Positions 45,354 to 53,982 of a stretch of DNA of 64,000 nt are shown one piece after another. The DNA comes from Proteobacteria bacterium UBA981 (GTDB lineage Bacteria > Pseudomonadota > Gammaproteobacteria > Ga0077536). The stretch lies in assembly GCA_002292285.1 (NCBI GenBank), contig DBBP01000014.1, positions 155,046 to 219,045 on the forward strand, written 5' to 3'. The notes beneath the pieces were generated by a model. It was not told the origin of the DNA, did no database searches, and saw only the letters and a list, made by a program, of their open reading frames with translations. The position numbers and the translations under genes are program-made. Within the stretch, counting starts at the first letter, position 1; every line of letters begins with the position of its first letter.

Positions 45354-46979
45354 ATGTCCACACCCGGAACCCATGACGAACTCGACGTCCTTGTGATCGG
45401 AGCCGGCTTCTCCGGCCTCTATCAGTTATACCGTCTGCGCAAGCTGGGATACTCGGTCAAGATCTTTGAAGCAGCGCCCGACCTTGGTGGTGTGTGGTAC
45501 TGGAATTGCTATCCGGGTGCACGCTGCGATACCTACGGCCCGCTTTACCAATTCTCGATGGAGGAACTGTGGCAGGACTGGGATTTCGACGAACTTTATC
45601 CGTCTTGGGACAAAATTCGCGAGTACTTCCATTACGTCGACGGGAAACTCGAACTGAGCAAACATATCTGCTTCAACACGCGAGTCAGCGACGCAAGCTT
45701 CAACGAGGATACTTGTCGTTGGAACGTCAATGCGGAGAGCGGTCACACAGCCAGCGCGAAGTTCATGGTGATGTGCACCGGCATCGGGTCGAAACCGTAT
45801 CGGCCCGATATTCCCGGCCTGGCGGACTTCAAAGGGCGGCTGCTGCATACCGCCCAATGGCCACAGGAAGGCATCGATTTAGGCGACCAACGCATCGGCG
45901 TGATCGGCACCGGCGCCACCGGCGTGCAGGTCGCGCAGGAAACCGCCCCAATCGCGGCGCACCTGACCGTGTTCCAACGCACGCCGAACATGGCACTGCC
46001 AATGCGCCAGCAGCAACTGGACGATGCCGCCAAGGCAGCGCTGAAAGAAAACCTGCCGGAGAAGTATGCCAAGCGCGCGCGCACGCTCGCCGGATACGAT
46101 TTCGATTATCAAGACTACGCCGGCGAAAGCGCCGAGATTTACTCATCCGAACAGGTGCAGGAAGTCTTCGAGAAGCTCTGGACCGAAGGTGGCTTTGTCC
46201 CCTGGCTGGGCAATTTTGCCGACATGTACACCAGCGAAAAGACCAACCGGGCTGCCTACGATTTCTGGCGCGATAAGGTCCGCGAACGCATCACCGACCC
46301 ATGCCTACAGGAAAAGCTGGCGCCGACCGAGCCGCCGCATCCTTACGGCGTGAAGCGTATTTCTCTTGAGCAAAGCTACTACGAAATCTTCAACCAGGAC
46401 AACGTGGACCTCGTCGATCTAAAGGAGACTCCGATAGAACGGATCACCGGGCCTGGTGTGCTGACCACCGACGGGCAGACCCACGAACTCGACGTGCTCA
46501 TCCTCGCCACCGGCTTCGACATGGTCACCGGCGGCCTGACCGCAATCGACATCCGCGGCACCGACGGCGTTTCTCTACGAGAGAAATGGTCTGCTGGTGT
46601 GAGTGCCTATCTCGGCACGATGACGCACGGCTTTCCCAACATGTTGTTTGTCTACGGACCACAGGCACCTGCCGGATTGAGCAACGGACCATCGTCATCC
46701 GAGTTGCATGGCGACGAGATCATCGAAGCGCTCGAGCACCTGCGAACGCATGGTATGTCGCGTATCGAATCAACTGCGGAGGCCGACCGCCGCTGGCGCG
46801 ATCGCATCGATGACTATGCAGCGGAGACCCTGTTCGGCCAGGCTAACTCCTGGTACATGTCTGCCAACATTCCCGGTAAGAAAGCCCAGATGATCAACTA
46901 TCCCATTGGCATACCCGATTACCTGGAGCAGTGGGCGATCGCAAAAGCATCTGGTTTCGACGGGTTCGATTTGCGTTGA
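45354..46979 (+). CDS. Flavin-containing monooxygenase, type I Baeyer-Villiger class
   Basis: A 541-residue FAD/NADPH enzyme from ATG 45354 with AAGGAGC 9 bases upstream. It has GAGFSG (16-21), GGVWYWNCYPGARCD, the fingerprint FKGRLLHTAQWP (159-170), a second Rossmann motif VIGTGATGVQ and LATGFDMVTGG. The overall pattern matches cyclohexanone/cyclododecanone-type monooxygenases. It oxidises a ketone to an ester or lactone in the cytosol. It differs clearly from the BVMO at 15703, so this is not a recent duplication. Confidence 0.92.
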   Translation: MSTPGTHDELDVLVIGAGFSGLYQLYRLRKLGYSVKIFEAAPDLGGVWYWNCYPGARCDTYGPLYQFSMEELWQDWDFDELYPSWDKIREYFHYVDGKLELSKHICFNTRVSDASFNEDTCRWNVNAESGHTASAKFMVMCTGIGSKPYRPDIPGLADFKGRLLHTAQWPQEGIDLGDQRIGVIGTGATGVQVAQETAPIAAHLTVFQRTPNMALPMRQQQLDDAAKAALKENLPEKYAKRARTLAGYDFDYQDYAGESAEIYSSEQVQEVFEKLWTEGGFVPWLGNFADMYTSEKTNRAAYDFWRDKVRERITDPCLQEKLAPTEPPHPYGVKRISLEQSYYEIFNQDNVDLVDLKETPIERITGPGVLTTDGQTHELDVLILATGFDMVTGGLTAIDIRGTDGVSLREKWSAGVSAYLGTMTHGFPNMLFVYGPQAPAGLSNGPSSSELHGDEIIEALEHLRTHGMSRIESTAEADRRWRDRIDDYAAETLFGQANSWYMSANIPGKKAQMINYPIGIPDYLEQWAIAKASGFDGFDLR

Positions 46980-47455
46980 GGACGTGAGCATGGCGGCGCG
47001 CATAAGCTCCGCCGCACTCACTCCATGCCGGTAGCATCACGACTGAACTTCTCAGGATAGGACGCGCTTGTGCCGACAATGATCTGTGACCACGACCTAT
47101 GCGGGGCAGACACATGCTGTGGTGAGTGGAATTCAAACGTGCCTGTTTTGTAGCCCGTCAGACAGTTCGGCTGACCTGACGATGCCTCGCGCATTGTGCG
47201 GCGCTAATAGTGGCGCTGTGGACCGCGCCGTTGGCGCGCAACACCGGGTGGTACACCAGGTTTAGGGTTCCTGCCACGTTTAGGGATTCGACCACATGTA
47301 TTTGCCAAAAGCTGTTACCGTGCATCTGCGCAACGGTAGCGGGCGGAATTCGATCCCTGCGTCGCAGTCGTGAGAGCAGGGAACCGGGGAACATGTGACA
47401 GTCCGCCATGTTTTGAAACCACTCGTCTTTTGACCGACTGCGCGGAAACCGCTTC
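46980..47455. other. 476-bp intergenic region with one open minus-strand frame
   Basis: No recognised gene. A minus-strand frame of 99 codons (47457 to 47158) is open with plausible codon use and contains MHGNSFWQIHVVESL, but I recognise no family, and it would overlap the desaturase start. A near-direct repeat of CGTTTAGGG-like units occurs around 47259-47290. No terminator is evident after the BVMO. Confidence 0.3.
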
Positions 47456-48358
47456 ATGATGCCAGATACAGTTGCGGTTCAAATCGCAATCTACGCCCTC
47501 ATAATCACTTCACTGTTGGTCGCCGAGCACGTCGTATCGGCAACCCCGCCAGGCGAGAAAATCAAGCATCTGTCGTTGAACTCGTTGTTCATTTTCGCGG
47601 TGCTGCCGATTCAAATACCGATGTCTGTGCTGTGCCTCGCGCTGGCAGCATGGTCGGTAGCCAGCGGCTCCGGACTGGTCCATTTTCTTCCCTACGCCGA
47701 CAGTCCGTGGATTAAATATGGGCTGATGTTCGTGTTCCTGGATTTAATCGATTACCTCTACCACTTTACGATGCATCGTGTGCGTTTCTTCTGGCGGTTT
47801 CATGCCGTGCACCACTCCGACCTTGCTGTCGACGTATCGACGACCTTCAGAGAACATCCCGGCGAAACTTTTTTGCGGAATGTGTATTTGATTACATGGG
47901 TATTTATCGTCGGCGCGTCACCTGAGATTCTAATCGTGAGGCAAACCACGCAATCGTTTTTCAATCTGTTCTCGCACGCTTCATTTCGACTCCCTACGGG
48001 ACTGGCAGGCGTAGTTAGTTGGGTGTTTATCACACCGAATCTTCACCATGTGCATCATCACTATCGCTTGCCGCTCACGAACTCGAACTACGGTGATGTA
48101 TTCAGCATTTGGGATCGTGTGTTCGGAACACTTTCCACACCGGCCCGTGAAAGACCTCACTACCGGCTCGATACCCACATGTCTTATGTTCGCGCCGCCA
48201 GTTTTTGGCAGACGCTCCTTATTCCTTTCCTGCCGGGCTTGAATGGGCCGGCCCGAGCGCCTGATGCGATCCCGGTTGAGAGCGGACAAACGGCAGCGCT
48301 TGTCACGCATCCGCTACCGAGTACGACGAGCGCAACGCTTGCCAGGCCACGCAGTTGA
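47456..48358 (+). CDS. Sterol desaturase / fatty acid hydroxylase family membrane protein
   Basis: A 300-residue membrane di-iron enzyme. Four hydrophobic segments precede and separate the three histidine boxes: HFTMH (103-107), HAVHH (116-120) and HHVHHH (about 197-202). This is the FA_hydroxylase (PF04116) pattern: O2-dependent hydroxylation or desaturation of a lipid at the inner membrane. Two ATG codons overlap at the start. The C-terminal 40 residues are Pro/Ala/Thr-rich and probably disordered. Confidence 0.88.
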   Translation: MMPDTVAVQIAIYALIITSLLVAEHVVSATPPGEKIKHLSLNSLFIFAVLPIQIPMSVLCLALAAWSVASGSGLVHFLPYADSPWIKYGLMFVFLDLIDYLYHFTMHRVRFFWRFHAVHHSDLAVDVSTTFREHPGETFLRNVYLITWVFIVGASPEILIVRQTTQSFFNLFSHASFRLPTGLAGVVSWVFITPNLHHVHHHYRLPLTNSNYGDVFSIWDRVFGTLSTPARERPHYRLDTHMSYVRAASFWQTLLIPFLPGLNGPARAPDAIPVESGQTAALVTHPLPSTTSATLARPRS

Positions 48359-48429
48359 GGCGGGACGTTCGTGGGCAGCCGCGCAGTTTGGAATCACTCC
48401 GGCTAAAGCGATGTGAGTCTCGACGTTTC

Positions 48430-49131
48430 ATGCGACACCCCGGTATCGCCAGCTCTCGTTTGCTGCATGGCATGCTCGTTTCGCTGGCCTGCTGCATAGC
48501 GCTCACGTGCACAGCCGACAGCATCGACGATGCTGATCCACCAGCGCCCGTTGCTGTGCCAGCCGTAGTGGTAGCCGACCTATGTGCCGCGCCAGTCGCA
48601 GAGATCCCGCAGCGCACTGAGCGCGCGTCTGCCGGGATCATGTACAACCTCGCGGAGCACCCTGAATCGATTCGTGCCGTCGCTAAAGACCTGCTGGGCC
48701 ACGCAGTTGCGGCTTCCGCTGCGGCGCAGGAATTGGCGTGTGAAGCAGCATGTCCACAACAGCGTTCGGATACGATCGTTTTCAAAGTGACTCCGACGAT
48801 CTACCGTTCAGAGTACGAACAACAGCCGCTGTGCGTGCAACTTGCCGAACAAACAGCAGCGCAGCCATTGCGGTACGGGGAACGCAAATTTGCGTCAGTC
48901 GATGAACTCGATACCTGGATGATGAACTTCACTCAGGGCCGTGGTGATGATGGCAAATTGCTATACGAACAGTGCGGCGGCAATTGTGATCCCAGCTACA
49001 CCTTTTTCATCGAGCCGGACGACGACAATCTGCATGTCAACGCGGAGGTGTTTTGCGGGTTCGCGCGCGATCGCGGCAACGGAGACATGTTCGAAATTTC
49101 GACCCTGATTCGCCCGCGTTGCGAGCGCTGA
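48430..49131 (+). CDS. Secreted cysteine-rich protein of unknown function
   Basis: A 233-residue protein from ATG 48430 (a TTG at 48355 overlapping the desaturase stop is in frame but gives an atypical Arg-rich start). A signal peptide with hydrophobic core VSLACCIALTC is followed by an Ala/Pro linker and a domain with eight cysteines, suggesting up to four disulfides in the periplasm. I do not recognise the fold. It follows the desaturase gene closely and is convergent with the Prx-like selenoprotein gene. Confidence 0.6.
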   Translation: MRHPGIASSRLLHGMLVSLACCIALTCTADSIDDADPPAPVAVPAVVVADLCAAPVAEIPQRTERASAGIMYNLAEHPESIRAVAKDLLGHAVAASAAAQELACEAACPQQRSDTIVFKVTPTIYRSEYEQQPLCVQLAEQTAAQPLRYGERKFASVDELDTWMMNFTQGRGDDGKLLYEQCGGNCDPSYTFFIEPDDDNLHVNAEVFCGFARDRGNGDMFEISTLIRPRCER

Positions 49132-49252
49132 ATCGAATGCGTGGTCCGCGCCTGGCGGGTGCATAGTCGTGGGACGGGATACGCCAGACAGCAATGTTGT
49201 ATGCGGCGGGCGACGAGCAATAAACCCGTCCGACCCCGCCGCGTGCTGCGTT

Positions 49253-49717
49253 TTATTTCTTCAGGAAGCCCACCAGGCCACAGACATCTTCAGCTGCAAC
49301 GCGACCTAAGGGACCGTCCGAGTATGTGGACTGAACGATTTTGCCGTCGCGACCAAAAAGAAACTGACTGGGCTGGATAATGCCGCGTCGCTCTTCCCAC
49401 CAGGCGCCGAGGAGATCAGCCGTATCACGCTGAACGCCCTGGCCGATCGGGAAAGAAACATCACCAGCGACTTCCGCGGCATTGTCTCCAGTGTCTACGC
49501 TCGCGGCGTAAACGCTAACCCCAAGCTCTTCAAGCTGTGCTTTTTGTTGCTCATAGCCGACTAACTGTCGGCGGCAAAAGGGTCACCAATGGCCACGATA
49601 GAAAAGAACGACGCCGAAATCAGTGTTGAGGTCGGTCGGTAGTGTTGTGGTGCCGCCGCCGACCAACTCCAGAGTGAAAGCTGGCAGGGTGTCGCCGCTT
49701 CGTAACTTCTCGCCCAT
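49253..49717 (-). CDS. Peroxiredoxin-like selenoprotein (AhpC/TSA fold), in-frame UGA
   Basis: A 154-residue frame from ATG 49717 to TAA 49253-49255, with one in-frame TGA at 49583-49585 (residue 45). The translation reads FYRGHW-U-PFCRRQL; in homologous peroxiredoxin-like proteins this is GHWCPYCRRQL-like, so U replaces the first Cys of the CxxC. Before it are an AFTLELVGGG strand and VVLFYRG; after it VSVYAASVDT, a FPIGQGVQRDTADLLGAWW helix-strand part and QFLFGRDGKIVQSTYSDGPLGR, all consistent with the thioredoxin fold. A 6-bp stem follows the UGA by 11 nt. An ORF caller stops at residue 44 and loses the gene. It probably reduces peroxides or acts as a thiol-disulfide enzyme in the cytoplasm. 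AGAGG lies 10 bases upstream. Confidence 0.9.
49556..49572 (-). promoter_or_regulatory. Candidate bacterial SECIS element of the Prx-like gene
   Basis: On the minus strand the mRNA forms GCCGAC-AGUUA-GUCGGC, a perfect 6-bp stem with a 5-base loop. It starts 11 nt after the UGA (49583-49585). The loop has G in the second place followed by U, as in SelB-binding bacterial SECIS loops. Confidence 0.8.
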
Positions 49718-49777
49718 GATTCATCGCCTCTTGCTGGTAACTCGGTTCATCATAGGCGCCAACTCCTTGGCGCGCCA

Positions 49778-51886
49778 TCAATGCGCGAGCGGATCAGGCC
49801 TTATTTGAATCTGTCCAGCGTACGAGCGAGGTACTTCCGAGTGGATTATCGGGTCCAACCCGTTGGTAAACCACAGGCCACGCCCTTTCCAGCCTGTCGC
49901 AGCATCGTCGATTCGTCCATCCAATCCGCGCGTGTAGGTATTCAACGGGTAAGGGATTCGAATCATCACAAAGGTCTCGCTGGCCGGGACAAAGGCCAAC
50001 AGGGAATCCGAGTTTGTACCATTTACGATCACGACATCGCGGCCCAGCCCGAAGGTGTCGAATTGATCGACCCACAGATAGTAGTGCATGTCGGTTGAGG
50101 CACTTGGCGATTCGGCTGCCATACCCTTGAACACCGGACCCGGCGTGCGCCAGTAGCTCCAGCCTTCAGGACATTGCTGCCCGTCTCCCCAGGTCTGAGC
50201 GCAACGGCTGCGATCAAAGCGTGCCAGATGACCGCTGCCTGCAAGCGCGGTCCAGATGATGCCCTGGCTATCAACATCCACACCGCGCGGTCCCATGCCC
50301 GGGTGCGGGGGCGCGAATGCCTCGTGGCGGTCGGTTTCGCGATCGTAGCGGAGCAAATAACCTGGTTCACCAATCGGGCTCGTAATGCCGGGTGTTATGG
50401 CGCTCCATACCGAACTGTCAACCGGGTTCGGGATCACGCCGTAATGAAAGCCAACCAGCGCGCGGTCGGCTTTTCCATCGCCATCCGTGTCGAGCCGCAC
50501 TTCGGAGTGACCGTTCGCGCTCGCGAGCGTTGCCGGATCCTTCGGATCGTACTTGGCAGGATCAAACCAGCCGACCACGTAGTCATCGCCACTGGTCCAT
50601 AGCACGCCGTCAGCGTCGAACTGTAAATGGTGGGTGCCGTAGCAGGTATCGATTAACTCGAACTGTTTCGCCTGCGGGTCGTAGTAGCCGAGTTGGCGGT
50701 GATGACGATTGGCGGTGATGGCTGGATCATCCTGGCAAAATTTCGGGATATCTTCCGCCCATTGGCGACGCACCTGAGTGGTTAGCCAGACCTTCCCGTT
50801 TGCGTCCATCATCGGATTGTGCGGATTGGCCGGGTTACGGTAGGCACCCGCATGCGCAGACTGGTAGCCGGGCCACGGGCAGCCGAGTGTGCCAAAGCCA
50901 TATGAGACGACATCTGAACTGTCGGCGGCCTTGAAAGTCTGTTCACACCATGGCGTCGTGAAATTGTTGAGTGTGGGTACGTGAATACGCTCGGCGCTAT
51001 GACTATTCGGATCGACCACAAGCAGGTAGTCATTGGCAAGGTCGATACCATAGACAGGACCACCCGCATTTACGCCAACATTGCGTTTGTCGGTTGCGAT
51101 CTCATCGTGCGCGTAGCTGTACTGGTCGCCCCATGCCCATTGCGTAATCACAAGGTTCCGTTCGATCCCGCTCGGCCGTGGCGGCGCCTGCGGCGCGGCG
51201 CCGGCAGCGATCGCCGCGCCCCATTTTCCAAGTGCCTGGGGTAAACGTTGGGTTCCCATGCGGTCCGCAAAGTACTTCATGGCCCCAGCCTTGGGGAAAC
51301 CGTGCTCGAATCCGGCCGCGTTTGGCAGGCGCGTCACCGCAGCACCCAGCTGGTGACACAAAACGCAGTCGAGTTTGAGATGGCTCAGCCAGGCTTCTTG
51401 AGACTTGAATGGGTCGACGTTCGCCGCGTCATCCTTGCCACCAAAAATACCGCCTTCGCCGCCTGCGGCCTGGACCCCAAAAGCGGTCTCGGGCGGCGGC
51501 TCCAACAGGCTCAGCCAATAATTAGCCGGATAGACTTGCGCAGCATCGACATCGGACTCGGCGACTTCGACCTTAAGTGACACGGATGTACCTGCGCGCG
51601 CAGTTACGGGGTCTGAATCGAGCAGGCCGTAGCCGCGCACCCAAACATCGAAATTGGTGTTTGGCAATTGTGGCAGCACAAAGCGGCCTGCATCGTCGGT
51701 GACAACAATTTTTCGGTAAGGCGTCGGCGTTTCGGAGGTTTCAGCGATAACCCACACGCCGCTTTGCGCTGCGCCATCAGCGCTTTTTACATCGCCACTT
51801 ATAAAGTCGTCAGCGGCGTGAGCCGGCGCGGTAGTCAGTAACTGGACCAAGGCCAGACAAAACACGAAATTCGAAAAACGGGTCAT
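49778..51886 (-). CDS. Periplasmic heme-binding protein with carboxypeptidase-regulatory-like and lyase-type propeller regions
   Basis: A protein of about 702 residues from ATG 51886, where the signal peptide begins (cleavage after Ala-His-Ala-Ala); the frame extends upstream without family match. Residues about 25-115 look like a carboxypeptidase regulatory-like beta-sandwich (DDAGRFVLPQLP). A single CVLCH motif near residue 175 should bind heme c. The remainder carries repeated NHL/Vgb-like blades (GGPVYGIDLAND, MDANGKVWLT, FDADGVLWTSG, DVDSQGIIWTAL). It resembles streptogramin-lyase-like propellers coupled to a cytochrome domain, possibly a quinoprotein-like oxidoreductase. The Prx-like selenoprotein gene follows 60 bp downstream. 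Confidence 0.75.
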   Translation of the reverse strand: MTRFSNFVFCLALVQLLTTAPAHAADDFISGDVKSADGAAQSGVWVIAETSETPTPYRKIVVTDDAGRFVLPQLPNTNFDVWVRGYGLLDSDPVTARAGTSVSLKVEVAESDVDAAQVYPANYWLSLLEPPPETAFGVQAAGGEGGIFGGKDDAANVDPFKSQEAWLSHLKLDCVLCHQLGAAVTRLPNAAGFEHGFPKAGAMKYFADRMGTQRLPQALGKWGAAIAAGAAPQAPPRPSGIERNLVITQWAWGDQYSYAHDEIATDKRNVGVNAGGPVYGIDLANDYLLVVDPNSHSAERIHVPTLNNFTTPWCEQTFKAADSSDVVSYGFGTLGCPWPGYQSAHAGAYRNPANPHNPMMDANGKVWLTTQVRRQWAEDIPKFCQDDPAITANRHHRQLGYYDPQAKQFELIDTCYGTHHLQFDADGVLWTSGDDYVVGWFDPAKYDPKDPATLASANGHSEVRLDTDGDGKADRALVGFHYGVIPNPVDSSVWSAITPGITSPIGEPGYLLRYDRETDRHEAFAPPHPGMGPRGVDVDSQGIIWTALAGSGHLARFDRSRCAQTWGDGQQCPEGWSYWRTPGPVFKGMAAESPSASTDMHYYLWVDQFDTFGLGRDVVIVNGTNSDSLLAFVPASETFVMIRIPYPLNTYTRGLDGRIDDAATGWKGRGLWFTNGLDPIIHSEVPRSYAGQIQIRPDPLAH

Positions 51887-52169
51887 GAAAATAGTCCAGT
51901 TAATAAACGATCGGGTCACTAAGGCGCCCCCTCGGGTGCCGAAACGACGGTAACCGAAACCTTTACGATCGTGCAATCGTGGCGCCGATTGCACGCTGGG
52001 TGAGCCTCGCATGCCGGCCCAGCAGTTGTCAGCCTGGCCGCCGGGTGAAATCTGTGGCATGAATCGCTTGATGAGTTACGATAGGCATCGACTTAGACAA
52101 GCAGTCCATTGCCGATGACCCGCGCGGACAGCATTTCGCACCTGAATTATGGAGACAGCAAATGAATAA

Positions 52170-53750
52170 ATGGCCAGTCCCGGCCACGCTCACGAACCTG
52201 CGGCAACTGGCGCGGTCACCGAACTGGACGAAGCTGCGGTAGGTTCAGTGAACTTCGAGACCAGTTGTTCCCCCGAGGTAAAGCAGCAATTCAATCGCGC
52301 CATCGCCTTACTCCATTCGTTCTGGTTCGCTGCTGCTATCGATACCTTCGATCTGGTATTGGCGGCCGATCCTAAGTGCGCGATGGCCGAATGGGGGAAA
52401 GCGATGGCGCATTGGGGCAACCCATTGGGTAACAACCGCGCCAAAGCTTTGCTCAAGCGGGGAGCCGAAGCCGTAGCTCGTGCACGCACGCTGCCAACGG
52501 GCAGTACGCGCGAGCGCGATTACGTTGAAGCGGTGGCGGCCTTGTATGCAGGTTTTGAGACCACGCCGGACAAAACACGTTCGGTAGCATTCGAGAAAGC
52601 GATGGAAACGCTGGTGGGTAGTTATCCGCAGGACAGCGAAGCGGCGATCTTCTATGCGATGGCACTGAACGGTAGCGCAGATCTGACTGACAAGACTTAC
52701 GCACAACCTTTGCGCGCGGCGAAAATTCTCGAGGCGGCGTTTGCGGCGCAACCGAATCATCCCGGAGTCGCGCACTACATTATTCACAGCTACGATGTGC
52801 CTTCGCTAGCGATACACGCGCTGCCGGCGGCTAAACAGTATGCCGGCATCGCGCCAGCAGCACCGCACGCCCTGCACATGCCTTCGCACACCTTCACTCG
52901 TCTTGGGTACTGGCAGGAATCGATCGACACTAACCTGCGCTCCGCAGACGCGGCCCTTGCGGCCGGTTCCCCGGCCGAAGCACTGCATGCCCTCGACTAC
53001 ATGGTTTACGCGTACCTGCAAACGGCGCAGGATGCTGCGGCGCTAACCGAACTCGCGCGCGCGGTTGAGGTCTTCGCGCAAGTTACAGCCAGCGACCCGT
53101 ACCTTGTCGCTGGTGCGTTTGCGGCGGCCGCAGTACCAACCCGCTACGCACTTGAACGTGGCGATTGGATTGCCGCCACTCAGGTTCCCGTAGTCAAATC
53201 TCCGGCCCCGTTTATCGATGCGATTGTGCATTTCGCGCATGGCATTGGCGCTGCGAGAAGCAACAACGCGGCAGTCGCGCAACAGGCGGTCGAAGATCTC
53301 AAGGTGGCCGAGTCGAAGCTTGCCAAGAATGCTTATTGGGCAGGTCGTGTCTCGATTCAGCGGCATGTCGTTGAAGCGTGGTTGAGCTTTGCCAATGGCG
53401 CATTTGATCAGGCTGTTGAGCTGATGAACAAGGCCGTAGCGCTGGAACGGGGCTCGGAAAAATCGGCGATATCCCCAGGGCCGCTGGCGCCTGCACGAGA
53501 ACAACTCGGCGAGCTGTTGCTTGAACTCAAACGTCCCAACGAGGCGCTTATCGCGTTTGCGGAAGCAGTCGAGAAAGAGGCAGGGCGGTTTCGTGGACTT
53601 TACGGCGCCGCTGTAGCTGCCGATGCCGCCGGCAAGCCTGCACAGGCGAAAGCGTATTTTTCGCGCCTGCTCGAGATTTGCGCCAAAGCTGACAGCGATC
53701 GTAGCGAGCTGATCCACGCGCGCAGCTACCTGCAGCAAGCGGCAAACTGA
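52170..53750 (+). CDS. Tetratricopeptide-repeat protein, N-terminus possibly altered
   Basis: A 526-residue helical protein with TPR-type repeats (AIALLHSFWFAAAIDTFDLVLAADPKCAMAEWG-like unit, key residues Ala, Trp, Ala) and a conserved ALNGSADLTDKTY and PGVAHYIIHSYD core, as in a family of secreted TPR proteins. Starting at ATG 52170 the mature-like sequence SPGHAHEP begins almost at once, without signal peptide. A better placed ribosome-binding site (GGAGA) serves ATG 52162, whose frame gives Met-Asn-Lys-Trp and stops after 26 codons. This suggests a small deletion or frameshift that removed the signal peptide, or a sequence error. Confidence 0.75.
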   Translation: MASPGHAHEPAATGAVTELDEAAVGSVNFETSCSPEVKQQFNRAIALLHSFWFAAAIDTFDLVLAADPKCAMAEWGKAMAHWGNPLGNNRAKALLKRGAEAVARARTLPTGSTRERDYVEAVAALYAGFETTPDKTRSVAFEKAMETLVGSYPQDSEAAIFYAMALNGSADLTDKTYAQPLRAAKILEAAFAAQPNHPGVAHYIIHSYDVPSLAIHALPAAKQYAGIAPAAPHALHMPSHTFTRLGYWQESIDTNLRSADAALAAGSPAEALHALDYMVYAYLQTAQDAAALTELARAVEVFAQVTASDPYLVAGAFAAAAVPTRYALERGDWIAATQVPVVKSPAPFIDAIVHFAHGIGAARSNNAAVAQQAVEDLKVAESKLAKNAYWAGRVSIQRHVVEAWLSFANGAFDQAVELMNKAVALERGSEKSAISPGPLAPAREQLGELLLELKRPNEALIAFAEAVEKEAGRFRGLYGAAVAADAAGKPAQAKAYFSRLLEICAKADSDRSELIHARSYLQQAAN

Positions 53751-53815
53751 CCATCGCGTCGCGATGCGCTTCCCGCAACTCGCACTCCCACCGGCAGAAC
53801 CGATTGATTCGGGAT

Positions 53816-53872
53816 AATTCGGGGACAGTTACTGTATTTCCGCAGCGGAAATACAGTAACTGTCCCCGAATT
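53816..53872. repeat. Perfect 28-bp palindrome (REP/MITE-like element)
   Basis: Two 28-bp arms starting AATTCGGGGACAGTTACTG are perfectly inverted around a single base (53844). Sequences with AATTCGGGGACAGT are recurrent in many proteobacterial genomes near REP-associated (Y1) transposases. It lies between the TPR gene stop (53750) and the convergent phosphodiesterase, so it could also act as a two-way transcription stop. Confidence 0.75.
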
Positions 53873-53982
53873 AGATGCCATCGACGTTGTGCTCGCGCTG
53901 TATGCCGAAAAGCTGTGTCGCCTGGATCAGCTATTGCGCCGGCAATCACATCCATTGCAGAAACGAAGTATCGGTCGGCTCA

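Noticed and set aside
47158..47457. Minus-strand 99-codon frame containing MHGNSFWQIHVVESL, faintly like the end of a DNA cytosine methyltransferase
   Set aside because: Too short, no catalytic motif, overlaps the desaturase start; I could not support the resemblance.
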